Source: Holophaga sp. (GTDB lineage Bacteria; Acidobacteriota; Holophagae; Holophagales; Holophagaceae). Taken from it: DNA of 43,209 nucleotides. Positions 8,254 through 16,267 of the stretch are shown here, piece by piece. The notes under the pieces were generated by a model, which saw nothing but the letters and a program-made list of their open reading frames with translations, was not told the origin of the DNA and did no database searches. Both the position numbers and the translations under genes were made by a program. Numbering within the stretch: the first letter of the stretch is position 1; every line of letters starts with the position of its first letter. The stretch lies in contig JARLGP010000211.1 in NCBI GenBank assembly GCA_031292735.1, positions 1 through 43,209 of the forward strand, read 5' to 3'.

Positions 8254-8299
8254 GTCACCGGAGTCTTTTTGAAATATTATTTGGCAATCTTTCTGCTCG

Positions 8300-9190
8300 T
8301 TAAAAATCCAGCGCCTGGTGGAAGAGCTTGAAGCACCGGGCCAAGGCTTCCTGGCGCGCTTCGGGGTTGGTTCCGACCGTGGCCCGCCCGGTCTTGGAAT
8401 GGACGGCGAGGCGCACATGCACGGGCTCGCCGGGCGCGTCGAAGCCGTGGTAGGCGCCGGGGTAGGTGACCACCTCCATGGCCGCGCCAGCGGCCCGCGC
8501 CCGCTGCCCGAGGGTCACGCAACCCTCGGCCGGCGTCCAGTCGTCGCTGGCGCCGACGAGGATGGTGAGCGGCATCGCCGGCCGCCAGGAGGGCTGGCGC
8601 AGCTGCCGCCAGGATCCGGGATAGAAGGCGACGGCCACCCGGAAATTGCGTTCCGGTGCCGGCGGCCGAAACGGCTGGCCGGCATCCACCGAAGCCAGCA
8701 CCGTGCTGCCCCCGTGCGACCAGCCCAGCAGTCCGATGCGGTCCGGGCGCACGTCGGACCGCGCCTGAAGGTAGCGCAGGGCGCCATAGACGTCGCGGAC
8801 CCGCTCCCGCCCGGGCGGAACCGGATCCTGCCGGAGGGTGGCGATCCCGCCCTTCAACCCGCGCGGATTGAAGCTGTCCGGAAAGATGGCCAGGAAGCCC
8901 TCCTCACGCAGGCGATTCCCCCATGCCAGGTAGTTCGAGAACGGCCCGGCCTTCCCCACCAGGCCGCTGGCGCCGTGGAGGGCCACCACCGCCGGGAACG
9001 GGCCCGGCCCCGCCGGGCGGAACACCAGCGCGTCGATGCGGGTGGCCGCGCCGCCGCTGAGATCGCCGTCCAGCGAGGCGAAGGAGACCCGCTCGCCGGC
9101 AGGCAGGGCCGGCGCCCGAAAGACCGGTGCCGGAACCGCGACCGGGGAAACCAGACACAGACCGGTGAGCAGGATGCTAATTTTGTTCAT
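8300..9190 (-). CDS. secreted dienelactone hydrolase-like alpha/beta hydrolase
   Basis: The product is 296 residues from ATG 9190, beginning with a signal peptide (MNKISILLTGLCLVSPVAVPA). A longer frame from a TTG at 9205 exists but the ATG gives a cleaner signal sequence. The LLGWSHGGS segment is a G-x-x-H-G-G-S variant of the nucleophile elbow; dienelactone hydrolases normally have a cysteine or serine there, and here the histidine holds the central place with a serine two residues after the glycines, so the true nucleophile should be checked by alignment. A later GASDDWTP and YPGAYHGFDAPG give the acid and histidine. Family-level assignment is safe; the substrate is unknown. It is divergent from the deacylase gene with only 33 bp between them. 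Confidence 0.75.
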   Translation of the reverse strand: MNKISILLTGLCLVSPVAVPAPVFRAPALPAGERVSFASLDGDLSGGAATRIDALVFRPAGPGPFPAVVALHGASGLVGKAGPFSNYLAWGNRLREEGFLAIFPDSFNPRGLKGGIATLRQDPVPPGRERVRDVYGALRYLQARSDVRPDRIGLLGWSHGGSTVLASVDAGQPFRPPAPERNFRVAVAFYPGSWRQLRQPSWRPAMPLTILVGASDDWTPAEGCVTLGQRARAAGAAMEVVTYPGAYHGFDAPGEPVHVRLAVHSKTGRATVGTNPEARQEALARCFKLFHQALDF

Positions 9191-9223
9191 GAATAGGTTT
9201 CCCAACCAGAGGAGTACAGGTCC

Positions 9224-10210
9224 ATGAGCGGAAGAACGGCTGTATTCACCCTATGCTGCGACCGGTCGCGGGACAAGGCCGCGCCCGGCATCTGGGACGC
9301 CCTGGCGCGCAACCTGGACCTGCGGGACACCGGCACCCAGGTGGAGGGCCAGCCGGTGCTGGAGCACCTGGACGAAACCGGCGACCGCTTCGTGTTCATC
9401 CGCACCCAGGTGGTGGTGACCACCGACAACCGCAGGTACATGGCGGCGCTGGAGCCGTACTTCGGCGTGGCGTCCCTGCTGGGCATCGTCAACTGGCACG
9501 AAGGGGGCGGGGCGCCGGAATCCATCTTCACCGCGCACACCATCGCCGATTCGCCGTCCGGCCAGTTCGGCCCGGTGGCGCCGCGCCTGCTGCGGGGCAT
9601 GCTGTTCGCCCTGGAGGAAGCCAGGGCCGGGATGGAGCTGGACCGGTTCACCACCTGGACCGAGGCCAGCCACTGGTCGGGCACCCGGTACGGCCAGCCG
9701 CCCGAACTGCTGCACGCCATCCCGGTGCCGGTGCTGGACATCGAGATCGGCAGCGAACCCGCCAGCTGGACCGATCCGCGAGCCGGCGAGGTGGTGGCCC
9801 GGGCGCTGCCCCGGGTGTTCCAGAACGCCGACGCCGCCGGGGAGCTGGTGCCCCTGCTCTGCCTGGGCGGCCTGCACTTCGAGCCCAGCTTCCGGGAGGC
9901 GGCGCTGGGCGCCGGCCGGCCCTACGGCTTCGGCACCGGCCACATCCTGCCCAACCAGTGGCTGGTGGGCGGCGAATACGAGGAGGGCAACGGCCTGGAC
10001 ATGCTCCGGGCGGCGGCCCAGTCGATCCAGGGCGGGATCGCGGCGATCGTGTTCCACGACAACCTGAAGGGCCCGATCAAGGCCCTGGGCCGCGCCCTGG
10101 GCGAGGAGCTGGGCGTCCCCGCGCTCAAGCACCAGCGGCTGCGCAACCCGGAGGACTTTCTGCGGGAGGTGCGGGCCTCCCGGCGCTTCAAGGCCCTCAA
10201 TCCCAACTAG
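9224..10210 (+). CDS. dtdA: D-aminoacyl-tRNA deacylase of the archaeal/plant DTD2 (DtdA/GEK1) family
   Basis: The 328-residue protein would remove D-amino acids wrongly attached to tRNA. The order of motifs matches DTD2: an early NWHEGGGAPESIFTAHT segment (90-106), TEASHWSG (146-153, in the place of EATHHG), an IEIGSEPASWTDPRA strand-loop (173-187), LCLGGLHFEPSF (212-223) and GHILPNQW (239-246). Bacteria normally use the unrelated DTD1, so a DTD2 relative here is unusual and suggests transfer or an overlooked bacterial branch. AGAGGAG lies upstream of the start. The last 4 nt overlap the convergent adaptor gene. Deacylase activity is inferred from family. Confidence 0.8.
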   Translation: MSGRTAVFTLCCDRSRDKAAPGIWDALARNLDLRDTGTQVEGQPVLEHLDETGDRFVFIRTQVVVTTDNRRYMAALEPYFGVASLLGIVNWHEGGGAPESIFTAHTIADSPSGQFGPVAPRLLRGMLFALEEARAGMELDRFTTWTEASHWSGTRYGQPPELLHAIPVPVLDIEIGSEPASWTDPRAGEVVARALPRVFQNADAAGELVPLLCLGGLHFEPSFREAALGAGRPYGFGTGHILPNQWLVGGEYEEGNGLDMLRAAAQSIQGGIAAIVFHDNLKGPIKALGRALGEELGVPALKHQRLRNPEDFLREVRASRRFKALNPN

Positions 10211-11307
10211 TTGATGATCTGCACCGGATCGCCATCCCGGAGCCCGGCGTTCGGGTTGAGGATGATCCGCACCCCCGGGTTCAGGCCCTTGACCACCCGC
10301 ACATGGTTGCCCACGTCCTCCCCCAGGGTGAGGGCCACCAGTTGCACCTTGTCGCCCGCCAGGGTGGCGGCGAACGGCTGGCTGCCGCGCATGAGCAGGG
10401 CCTCGGCCGGGATCTCCACCCGCCCGGAGCTGCCGGGCAGCTTGAGCCCCACCCGCACGTAGCCGCCGGCCAGGAACCGGCCGTCGTGGTTGTCCAGGTC
10501 GGCCTCGGCCAGCATGGTGCGGGTGCGCACGTCCAGGGCCCCGGACACCCGGCTGATCCGGCCGATGCTCACCTGGTCCGGGCGCTCGGCGGGGCTCACC
10601 TCGACCTCCTGGCCCGCCTTGACCCGGGCGGCGCTGCTCTGGTCCACGAAGAAGGTCACCCGGAGCCGGTCCACGTCCTGCAGCGAGAACATGGGCTGGG
10701 AGGAGGTGGAGGAGCTGGCGTTCTGCACGAAGGCTCCGGGGTCCACCAGGCGCGCGGTGACCACTCCGGTGAACGGGGCCCGCACCTTCTCGTAGCCCTC
10801 CACCTCCGCCTCGGAGCGCCAGTTCTCCCGGGCCACCTGGGCCGCGGCCTTGGCGTTGTCCACGTCCTGGGCGTTGGCGATGCCCTGCCGGCCCAGCTCG
10901 ATGTAGCGGTCGGCGACCCTCTTCAGGTTCTCGTAGCTGGTCTTGAGGGCCAGGGCGGTGCGTTCGGTCTCCGGCGACTGGATGATGGCCATGATGTCCC
11001 CCTGGCGGACCCGGCTGCCCTTGTCCACCCGGACCTCCTTGAGGAATCCGGCCAGCTTGGCGTAGAGCGTGGCGGTCTGCCAGGGCAGGGTCTCGCCCTG
11101 GAAGGTGAGGGCCGAGGCGCCGGAATCGGCTCCCACCACCAGGGTGCGCACCCTGGGGCCGGCCGCCACCACCGCCTGGCGCTGGGCGGTCTCGCGCCCC
11201 AGGGCGCGCTGCTGGGAGACCTTCAGGAGGCCCACGACGGCCACGACGACCACCGCCAGGCTGGTGCCGGCGATGCGGAAACGGGAGGAGGCGGCAGGCT
11301 GGTTCAT
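10207..11307 (-). CDS. RND efflux periplasmic adaptor (membrane fusion protein)
   Basis: The 366-residue protein has an N-terminal membrane anchor (about 12-28), a barrel-sandwich (lipoyl-like) half near TLYAKLAGFLKEVRVDKGS, a coiled-coil hairpin around 115-165, the returning RAPFTGVVTARLVDPG segment, and beta-barrel and proximal domains to the end. It links the inner-membrane RND pump to an outer-membrane channel. It follows the pump gene with a 4-nt overlap (ATGA at 11304-11307), so the two are one operon. No outer-membrane factor follows; the one at 21204 could be shared. Confidence 0.9.
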   Translation of the reverse strand: MNQPAASSRFRIAGTSLAVVVVAVVGLLKVSQQRALGRETAQRQAVVAAGPRVRTLVVGADSGASALTFQGETLPWQTATLYAKLAGFLKEVRVDKGSRVRQGDIMAIIQSPETERTALALKTSYENLKRVADRYIELGRQGIANAQDVDNAKAAAQVARENWRSEAEVEGYEKVRAPFTGVVTARLVDPGAFVQNASSSTSSQPMFSLQDVDRLRVTFFVDQSSAARVKAGQEVEVSPAERPDQVSIGRISRVSGALDVRTRTMLAEADLDNHDGRFLAGGYVRVGLKLPGSSGRVEIPAEALLMRGSQPFAATLAGDKVQLVALTLGEDVGNHVRVVKGLNPGVRIILNPNAGLRDGDPVQIIN

Positions 11308-14300
11308 GCTTCAGACCCTTCTTGTTCGATTTGGAACTGCTCATCCAACAGGTGAGCCGTGGGCGGCTTGGTCCGGAACAGGCTGTAGATCACCGGCACG
11401 ATGAACAGGGTCACCACCGTGGCCACCAGCAGCCCGCCGATCACCGCGCGGCCCAGCGGGGCGTTCTGGCTCCCGGCCTCGCCCAATCCAAGGGCCATGG
11501 GCACCATACCGAGGATCATGGCCAGGGCGGTCATGATCACCGGGCGCAACCGCACCTGCCCGGCCCGGCTGGCCGCCTCCAGGGCGGTGAGCCCCGGTTC
11601 GGTGGCCCGCACGTCGTTGGCGAAGCTCACCAGCAGGATGGAGTTGGAGGTGGCGATGCCCACGGCCATGATGGCGCCCATCATGGATTCCACGTTGAGG
11701 GTGGTGCCGGAGAGCGCCAGCATCCACAGGATCCCCACCATGGCCCCGGGCACGGCGAAAATGATGATGAAGGGGTCCAGCCAGCTCTGGTAGAGCACGG
11801 CCATGAGCAGGTAGACCAGGGCGATGGCGATCACCAGGCCGCCGCCCATGTCCCGGAAGGCGTCCAGCATCACGTCGTACTGGCCCCGGATCCGGATGGT
11901 GGTGCCCGGCGGCATGGGTCCCAATTGGCGGATCCGGCCCTGGATGTCGCCCACCACGCTGCCCAGGTCGCGGCCCTCCACCCCGGCCATGACATCCAGC
12001 ACGCGCATCACCGTGAAGTGGCTGATCTCGTTGGGCACCCCCAGGTGATGCAGGGAGGCGAACCCGGACAGCGGCTGCGCGGTGGCCTGGGCATCCGGGG
12101 TGGCCGCGGTGAAGCCCGGGTTCTGCATCAGGGCCGGGCCGCCGCCGTAGCTGAAGGGCAGAGCCATCAAACGCTCCGGAGAATCTAATCGGCTCTGGGG
12201 AGACTTCACCTGCACATTGTAGTTGACGCCATTGGCCGGATCCAGGAAGAAGGAGGGGGCCAGCTGCCCGTTGCCGGACAGCGCCACCAGCAGCCCGTTG
12301 GCCACCGCGCTCTGGCTGAGCCCCAGGCGCGCGGCGCGGTAGCGGTCCACGTCCACCTGCAGGGCGGGGGCGTTCATGACCTGCTTGAGCCGCACGTCCA
12401 CCGCCCCGGGCACCGTGCGCATGGAGTCCTGCAGCCGGCGCGCCACCCGGGCGCTGGCGGCCAGGTCGAAGCCTTCCACCTGGATGTCGATGGGCGCCGG
12501 GATGCCGAAATTGAGCACCTGGCTCACCAGGTCCGCCGGCTGGAAGTAGAAGGTGAGGTCGGGAAAGCGCTGGGTGAGCCCGGCCCGCAGCTCCTGCATG
12601 TGCACGGCGGTGGGGCGGTGGCCGGACTTGAGCGTGATGAACAGCTCTGCGTCCTGGCTGGTGACGTTGTCGGTGGGGATGAAGGCCAGGTTGATGCTGC
12701 TGGGCACGCCGATGTTGGTGGCGATGGAATTCAGTTCCTTGGTGGGCACGATGGTGCGCACCGCCTGTTCCACGTCGGCCACCCGCTTCTCGGTCTCCTC
12801 CAGGCGCAGTCCGCCGGGGGCCCGCACATGCAGCTTCATGATGCCGGCGTCCACCGGCGGGAAGAAGTCCCGGCCGATGACCAGGAGCAGGCCCGAACTG
12901 GCCAGGAACAGCACCGCGGACAGCACCAGGGCGAACCGCCGGTGCTTCAGCACCCGCTCCAGCACCCGGCCGTAGCCGTTCTGCAGGGCGCCGAACCAGC
13001 CTTCCCGCCAGTGGTTGAAGCGCCCGCTCCAGCTCTCGGCCGGGGGCTCGCCCACGCCCAGCAGCATCCGGGCCAGGGTGGGCACCAGGGTCCGGGACAG
13101 CAGGTACGAGGCCAGCATGGAATAGACCACGGCCATGGCCAGGGGGGTGAACAGGAACTTGGCCGGCCCCTCCAGCAGCAGCACCGGGAAGAACACGATG
13201 CAGATGGACAGGGTGGCCACGATGGCCGGCACCGCGATCTGGCTGGCGCCGTCCAGGATGGCCACCACCATGGACTTGCCCATGGCCTGGTTGCGGTTGA
13301 TGTTCTCCACCTCCACCGTGGCGTCGTCCACCAGCATCCCGATGGCCAGGCTGAGGCCGCCCAGGGTCATGAGGTTGAGGGTCTGGCCGGACAGCTTGAG
13401 GCCGATGATGCCGAACAGGATGGCCAGGGGGATGCTGGTGCACACCAGGATCATGGAGCGCCAGGAGCCCACGAACACGAAGATCATCAGCGACACCAGC
13501 ACCGAGGCGACCAGGGCCTCCTTGGCCACCGACTTGATGGCCTCCCGCACGAACTCGCTCTGGTCCACGTCGAACTTCAGTTCCAGGCCGTGGGGCGCCG
13601 CCGCCTGGATGCCCGGGAGGGCCTCCTTGGCCGCGTCCACCACCGCCAGGGTGCTGGCGTCGGCCTTCTTCAGGATGGCCAGGTACACCGCGCGGCGCCC
13701 GTTGATGCGCACGATGTTGGTCTGGTCGGCGAACCCGTCGTAGACATCCGCCACGTCGCCCAGGTAGACCGGCGCGCCGCCCACCACCTTCAGCGGCAGC
13801 CAGCGCAGGTCGGCCACCCGGTTCGGGGTGGAATTGGTGAGCACCGGCAGCTCGCGGGTGTCCATGCGCACCAGCCCGGCGGGGGTGATCACGTTCTGGC
13901 TGGAGACCGCGGTGAGCACATCCGCCGGGCTCAGCCCCAGGGCATCCAGCTTGGTCGGGTTGATGTCCACCGAGATCAGCCGGGAGCGGCCGCCGAACGG
14001 GGCCGGGGTGGAAAGCCCGGGGATGGTGAACAGCTTGAGCCGGATGAAATTGGTGGTGTGGTCGAAGATCTGCTGTTCGGTGAGGGTGTCGCTGCGGGCC
14101 GTGAGCTGCACCACCGGCACGTTGCTGGCGTTGAACTGGAGGATGTTGGGCGAGGTCATCCCGGGCGGCATGAACTTCAGCACGCTGGAGCAGACCGAGG
14201 TGACCTGGGCGATGGCCCCGCCGATGTCGGTCCCGGCCTGGAAATAGATCCGCAGGATGCCCACCCCCTGGATGCTCTGGGATTCGATCCGCTGGATGCC

Positions 14301-14528
14301 GTTGACGGTGGTGGACAGCGACCGCTCGCTGAGCGACACCACCCGCCGTTCCATCTCCTCGGGGGCCAGCCCGCTGTAGTTCCAGACCACGGCGACCACG
14401 GGGATGTCGATGGACGGGAAGATGTCCACAGCCATGCGCCGGACCGACAGCAGTCCCATCAGCATGACCAGGAGGCACATCACGGCCACCGTGTAGGGGC
14501 GCCTCAGCGCCAGGCGAACGATCCACAT
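11304..14528 (-). CDS. RND-family efflux permease (AcrB/MdtB-like)
   Basis: The 1074-residue length and the two-fold repeat of 6 membrane helices with large periplasmic loops are those of RND pumps. The start WIVRLALRRPYTVAVMCLL gives helix 1, and ESQSIQGVGILRIYF is a typical porter-domain segment. GMLVDDATVEVENI in helix 4 carries the proton-relay aspartates D401 and D402. Substrate class is not certain, but it resembles drug/hydrophobic rather than metal pumps. It is transcribed away from the TetR gene at 14748, which probably represses it. A short AT-rich codon patch with a TTA leucine codon occurs near 12163-12215. Confidence 0.92.
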   Translation of the reverse strand: MWIVRLALRRPYTVAVMCLLVMLMGLLSVRRMAVDIFPSIDIPVVAVVWNYSGLAPEEMERRVVSLSERSLSTTVNGIQRIESQSIQGVGILRIYFQAGTDIGGAIAQVTSVCSSVLKFMPPGMTSPNILQFNASNVPVVQLTARSDTLTEQQIFDHTTNFIRLKLFTIPGLSTPAPFGGRSRLISVDINPTKLDALGLSPADVLTAVSSQNVITPAGLVRMDTRELPVLTNSTPNRVADLRWLPLKVVGGAPVYLGDVADVYDGFADQTNIVRINGRRAVYLAILKKADASTLAVVDAAKEALPGIQAAAPHGLELKFDVDQSEFVREAIKSVAKEALVASVLVSLMIFVFVGSWRSMILVCTSIPLAILFGIIGLKLSGQTLNLMTLGGLSLAIGMLVDDATVEVENINRNQAMGKSMVVAILDGASQIAVPAIVATLSICIVFFPVLLLEGPAKFLFTPLAMAVVYSMLASYLLSRTLVPTLARMLLGVGEPPAESWSGRFNHWREGWFGALQNGYGRVLERVLKHRRFALVLSAVLFLASSGLLLVIGRDFFPPVDAGIMKLHVRAPGGLRLEETEKRVADVEQAVRTIVPTKELNSIATNIGVPSSINLAFIPTDNVTSQDAELFITLKSGHRPTAVHMQELRAGLTQRFPDLTFYFQPADLVSQVLNFGIPAPIDIQVEGFDLAASARVARRLQDSMRTVPGAVDVRLKQVMNAPALQVDVDRYRAARLGLSQSAVANGLLVALSGNGQLAPSFFLDPANGVNYNVQVKSPQSRLDSPERLMALPFSYGGGPALMQNPGFTAATPDAQATAQPLSGFASLHHLGVPNEISHFTVMRVLDVMAGVEGRDLGSVVGDIQGRIRQLGPMPPGTTIRIRGQYDVMLDAFRDMGGGLVIAIALVYLLMAVLYQSWLDPFIIIFAVPGAMVGILWMLALSGTTLNVESMMGAIMAVGIATSNSILLVSFANDVRATEPGLTALEAASRAGQVRLRPVIMTALAMILGMVPMALGLGEAGSQNAPLGRAVIGGLLVATVVTLFIVPVIYSLFRTKPPTAHLLDEQFQIEQEGSEA

Positions 14529-14643
14529 GGGTAGATCCTTTCTTGACCAGCCCTAGGCGGTGAACCTGCGGACAGCACCAATGAATCCTGCAACCGGTGG
14601 GCCAGCATTCCTGGGAACGGGCGGGGTAACTTGCATAAGCAAT

Positions 14644-14672
14644 ATAGTAAAAAGGATTTCCAGCTGGATCAA
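14644..14672 (-). promoter_or_regulatory. candidate promoter of the RND operon
   Basis: On the minus strand TTGATC (14667-14672) is followed after 17 nt by TACTAT (14644-14649), a fair sigma70 pair. It would give a leader of roughly 110 nt to the pump start at 14528. The TetR operator candidate lies 50-100 bp upstream of it. Confidence 0.45.
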
Positions 14673-14721
14673 AGCAAATCCGCGTAACGGCATGATTTAA
14701 AAATTACTCGCTGGACTAAAT

Positions 14722-14742
14722 CCAATGTCCAATTGACACTGG
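14722..14742. promoter_or_regulatory. candidate TetR operator overlapping the regulator's ribosome site
   Basis: Arms CCAaTGTC and GACAcTGG flank a 5-nt spacer, with a single mismatched pair. The site ends 5 nt before the TetR start codon and covers the GGAGA ribosome site region. A second small inverted repeat, TGGA-N5-TCCA, abuts it at 14712-14724. Its position suits autorepression and perhaps control of the divergent pump. Confidence 0.55.
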
Positions 14743-14747
14743 AGAGA

Positions 14748-15419
14748 ATGAAAGATAAAGGCAAAAGCTCGCCCCGGGGCGAGCAGACCCGGGACGCGCT
14801 GCTCGACGCGGCGGTGCTGGCGTTCGCCCGGGAGGGCTTCCAGTCCGCCAACCTGCGGGAGATCGCCGAGGCCGCCGCGGTCAACCCCGCCCTCATCGGC
14901 TACCACTTCCGCAGCAAGGAAGGGCTCTACCTGGCCGTGTTCGAGCGGATGATCGAACAGATGCGGCTGGTGTTCGATCCGCTCCTGGGCCAGATCGGCC
15001 AGACCCTGGCACTGCCCGCGCCGGGGGCGCATGCGGACCGGGTCAAGCGCTTCCTGCCGCCGCTGCTGGCCCTGGTGGAAACCATGCTGGAGCACATGGT
15101 GGATGAACATCCCGCCTGGGGCGAGCTGATCGTGCGCGAGCAGCACTGCCCCACTGCGGCCTACGACCTGATCTATGATGTAATCATCAGCCGCTGCCAC
15201 GGAGCCCTGGTGGTGCTGCTCCAGGCGCTCCGCCCGGGCGAGGAGCCGGAGCGGGTGCGCCTGCTGGCCTCCGCCATCGCCAGCCAGGTGCTGATCATCC
15301 GCACCTCCCGGGCGCCGATGCTGCGCCTGCTGGGCTGGAGCGGCATCGGCCCCCGGGAGCTGGCCGTCATGCGTGCGCTGATCCGCCGCAACACCACCCT
15401 GCTCGCCCTCGGCGACTGA
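14748..15419 (+). CDS. TetR/AcrR-family transcriptional regulator (CecR-like)
   Basis: The 223-residue protein has an N-terminal TetR helix-turn-helix at about 34-55 (NLREIAEAAAVNPALIGYHF) preceded by a basic tail, and a helical ligand domain resembling the CecR/DUF1956 group (HPAWGELIVREQHCPTAAYDLIYD). The frame opens at a TTG (14733), but ATG 14748 is preferred, with GGAGA close upstream. It is divergent from the RND pump and 167 bp ahead of a second TetR gene, so it probably controls the pump. Confidence 0.88.
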   Translation: MKDKGKSSPRGEQTRDALLDAAVLAFAREGFQSANLREIAEAAAVNPALIGYHFRSKEGLYLAVFERMIEQMRLVFDPLLGQIGQTLALPAPGAHADRVKRFLPPLLALVETMLEHMVDEHPAWGELIVREQHCPTAAYDLIYDVIISRCHGALVVLLQALRPGEEPERVRLLASAIASQVLIIRTSRAPMLRLLGWSGIGPRELAVMRALIRRNTTLLALGD

Positions 15420-15473
15420 CTCCCGGCCCGAAGCCGGTGCGGTTCATGGCCGGCGCGGGCTGGTGGGCCCGTT

Positions 15474-15539
15474 TTGAACATGTGTTGAAATTTATCTTGC
15501 ATACCTTGAAGAAAAGATCGACATTGAACAGGTGTTGAA
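15474..15539 (+). promoter_or_regulatory. pair of TTGAACANGTGTTGAA repeats upstream of the second TetR gene
   Basis: TTGAACATGTGTTGAA (15474-15489) and TTGAACAGGTGTTGAA (15524-15539) differ at one base and start exactly 50 bp apart, about five helical turns. Each is a near-palindrome (TTGAACA against TGTTGAA). The second copy ends 47 bp before the TetR start. They are the likely operators for the efflux operon at 15587-22604. Confidence 0.65.
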
Positions 15540-15586
15540 TTCGTCGTGCTAGTAGACGCCCCTTTGCCTTCGCTCGGACCCCCGCC

Positions 15587-16249
15587 ATGAAACTGGATCA
15601 GCCCACCCTGCTCGCCGCCGCCCTGAAGGTCTTCGCCAAGTCCGGCCTGGAGGGGGCGAGCATGCGAGCCATCGCCCGGGAAGCCGGCTGCGACGTGTCC
15701 CTGCTCTACTACTACTTCGACAACAAGGAGGCGGTGTTCTCGGCCATCCTGGACCAGCGCGTGCCGCCCCTGATCCGTGAGCTGACCGGCCTGGCCCATC
15801 CGCGCGACCGGCGCCCCACGGCCGAGAAGCTGTGGACCATCATCCAGATCTTCCACGCCCGGGCCGCGGACGGCGGCTTCCGCAGCCTGGTCCGCCAGCA
15901 GATCAACCGGGGCCCCGACGGGCTGTCCGAGCTGGTGGCCCACCGGCTGCTCCCGGCCAACCTGGCCATGCGCATCATCGTCCGCCGCGGCCAGCGCCGG
16001 GGCGAGCTGCGGCCCGAACTCAACCCCCTGCTGGTGGTGTTGTTCCTGGTGCGCATGGAGGCCGAGCTGCTGGACCTGGTTGCACCCTACGCCCAGCGCA
16101 TGACCGGGGTGCCGCCGGAACCGGCCCTGGCCATCGCCGAGCGCGCCTGGTTCGAGGTGTTCTGGCGCGGCATCGCCTGCGACCCCCTGGCCCCCCTGCC
16201 CTTCCTGCCGCCCATGACCGACCCGCATTCGCCCCGCGCGGGCGCCTAG
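15587..16249 (+). CDS. TetR/AcrR-family regulator, first gene of ABC efflux operon
   Basis: The 220-residue protein has the TetR DNA-binding domain at the N-terminus (SMRAIAREAGCDVSLLYYYF, about 25-44) and a helical C-terminal domain. Such regulators precede YbhGFSR-type operons (YbiH/CecR in enterobacteria) and are autoregulated. It is 18 bp ahead of the HlyD-type adaptor, so it is the first gene of the operon. The twin repeats at 15474 and 15524 are its most likely binding sites. Confidence 0.88.
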   Translation: MKLDQPTLLAAALKVFAKSGLEGASMRAIAREAGCDVSLLYYYFDNKEAVFSAILDQRVPPLIRELTGLAHPRDRRPTAEKLWTIIQIFHARAADGGFRSLVRQQINRGPDGLSELVAHRLLPANLAMRIIVRRGQRRGELRPELNPLLVVLFLVRMEAELLDLVAPYAQRMTGVPPEPALAIAERAWFEVFWRGIACDPLAPLPFLPPMTDPHSPRAGA

Positions 16250-16267
16250 CCTTCCCCGAGGAGCCCC

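Noticed and set aside
8300..9205. Longer start at TTG 9205 for the dienelactone hydrolase-like gene
   Set aside because: The extra residues MGNLF add nothing to the signal peptide, and ATG 9190 starts it cleanly.
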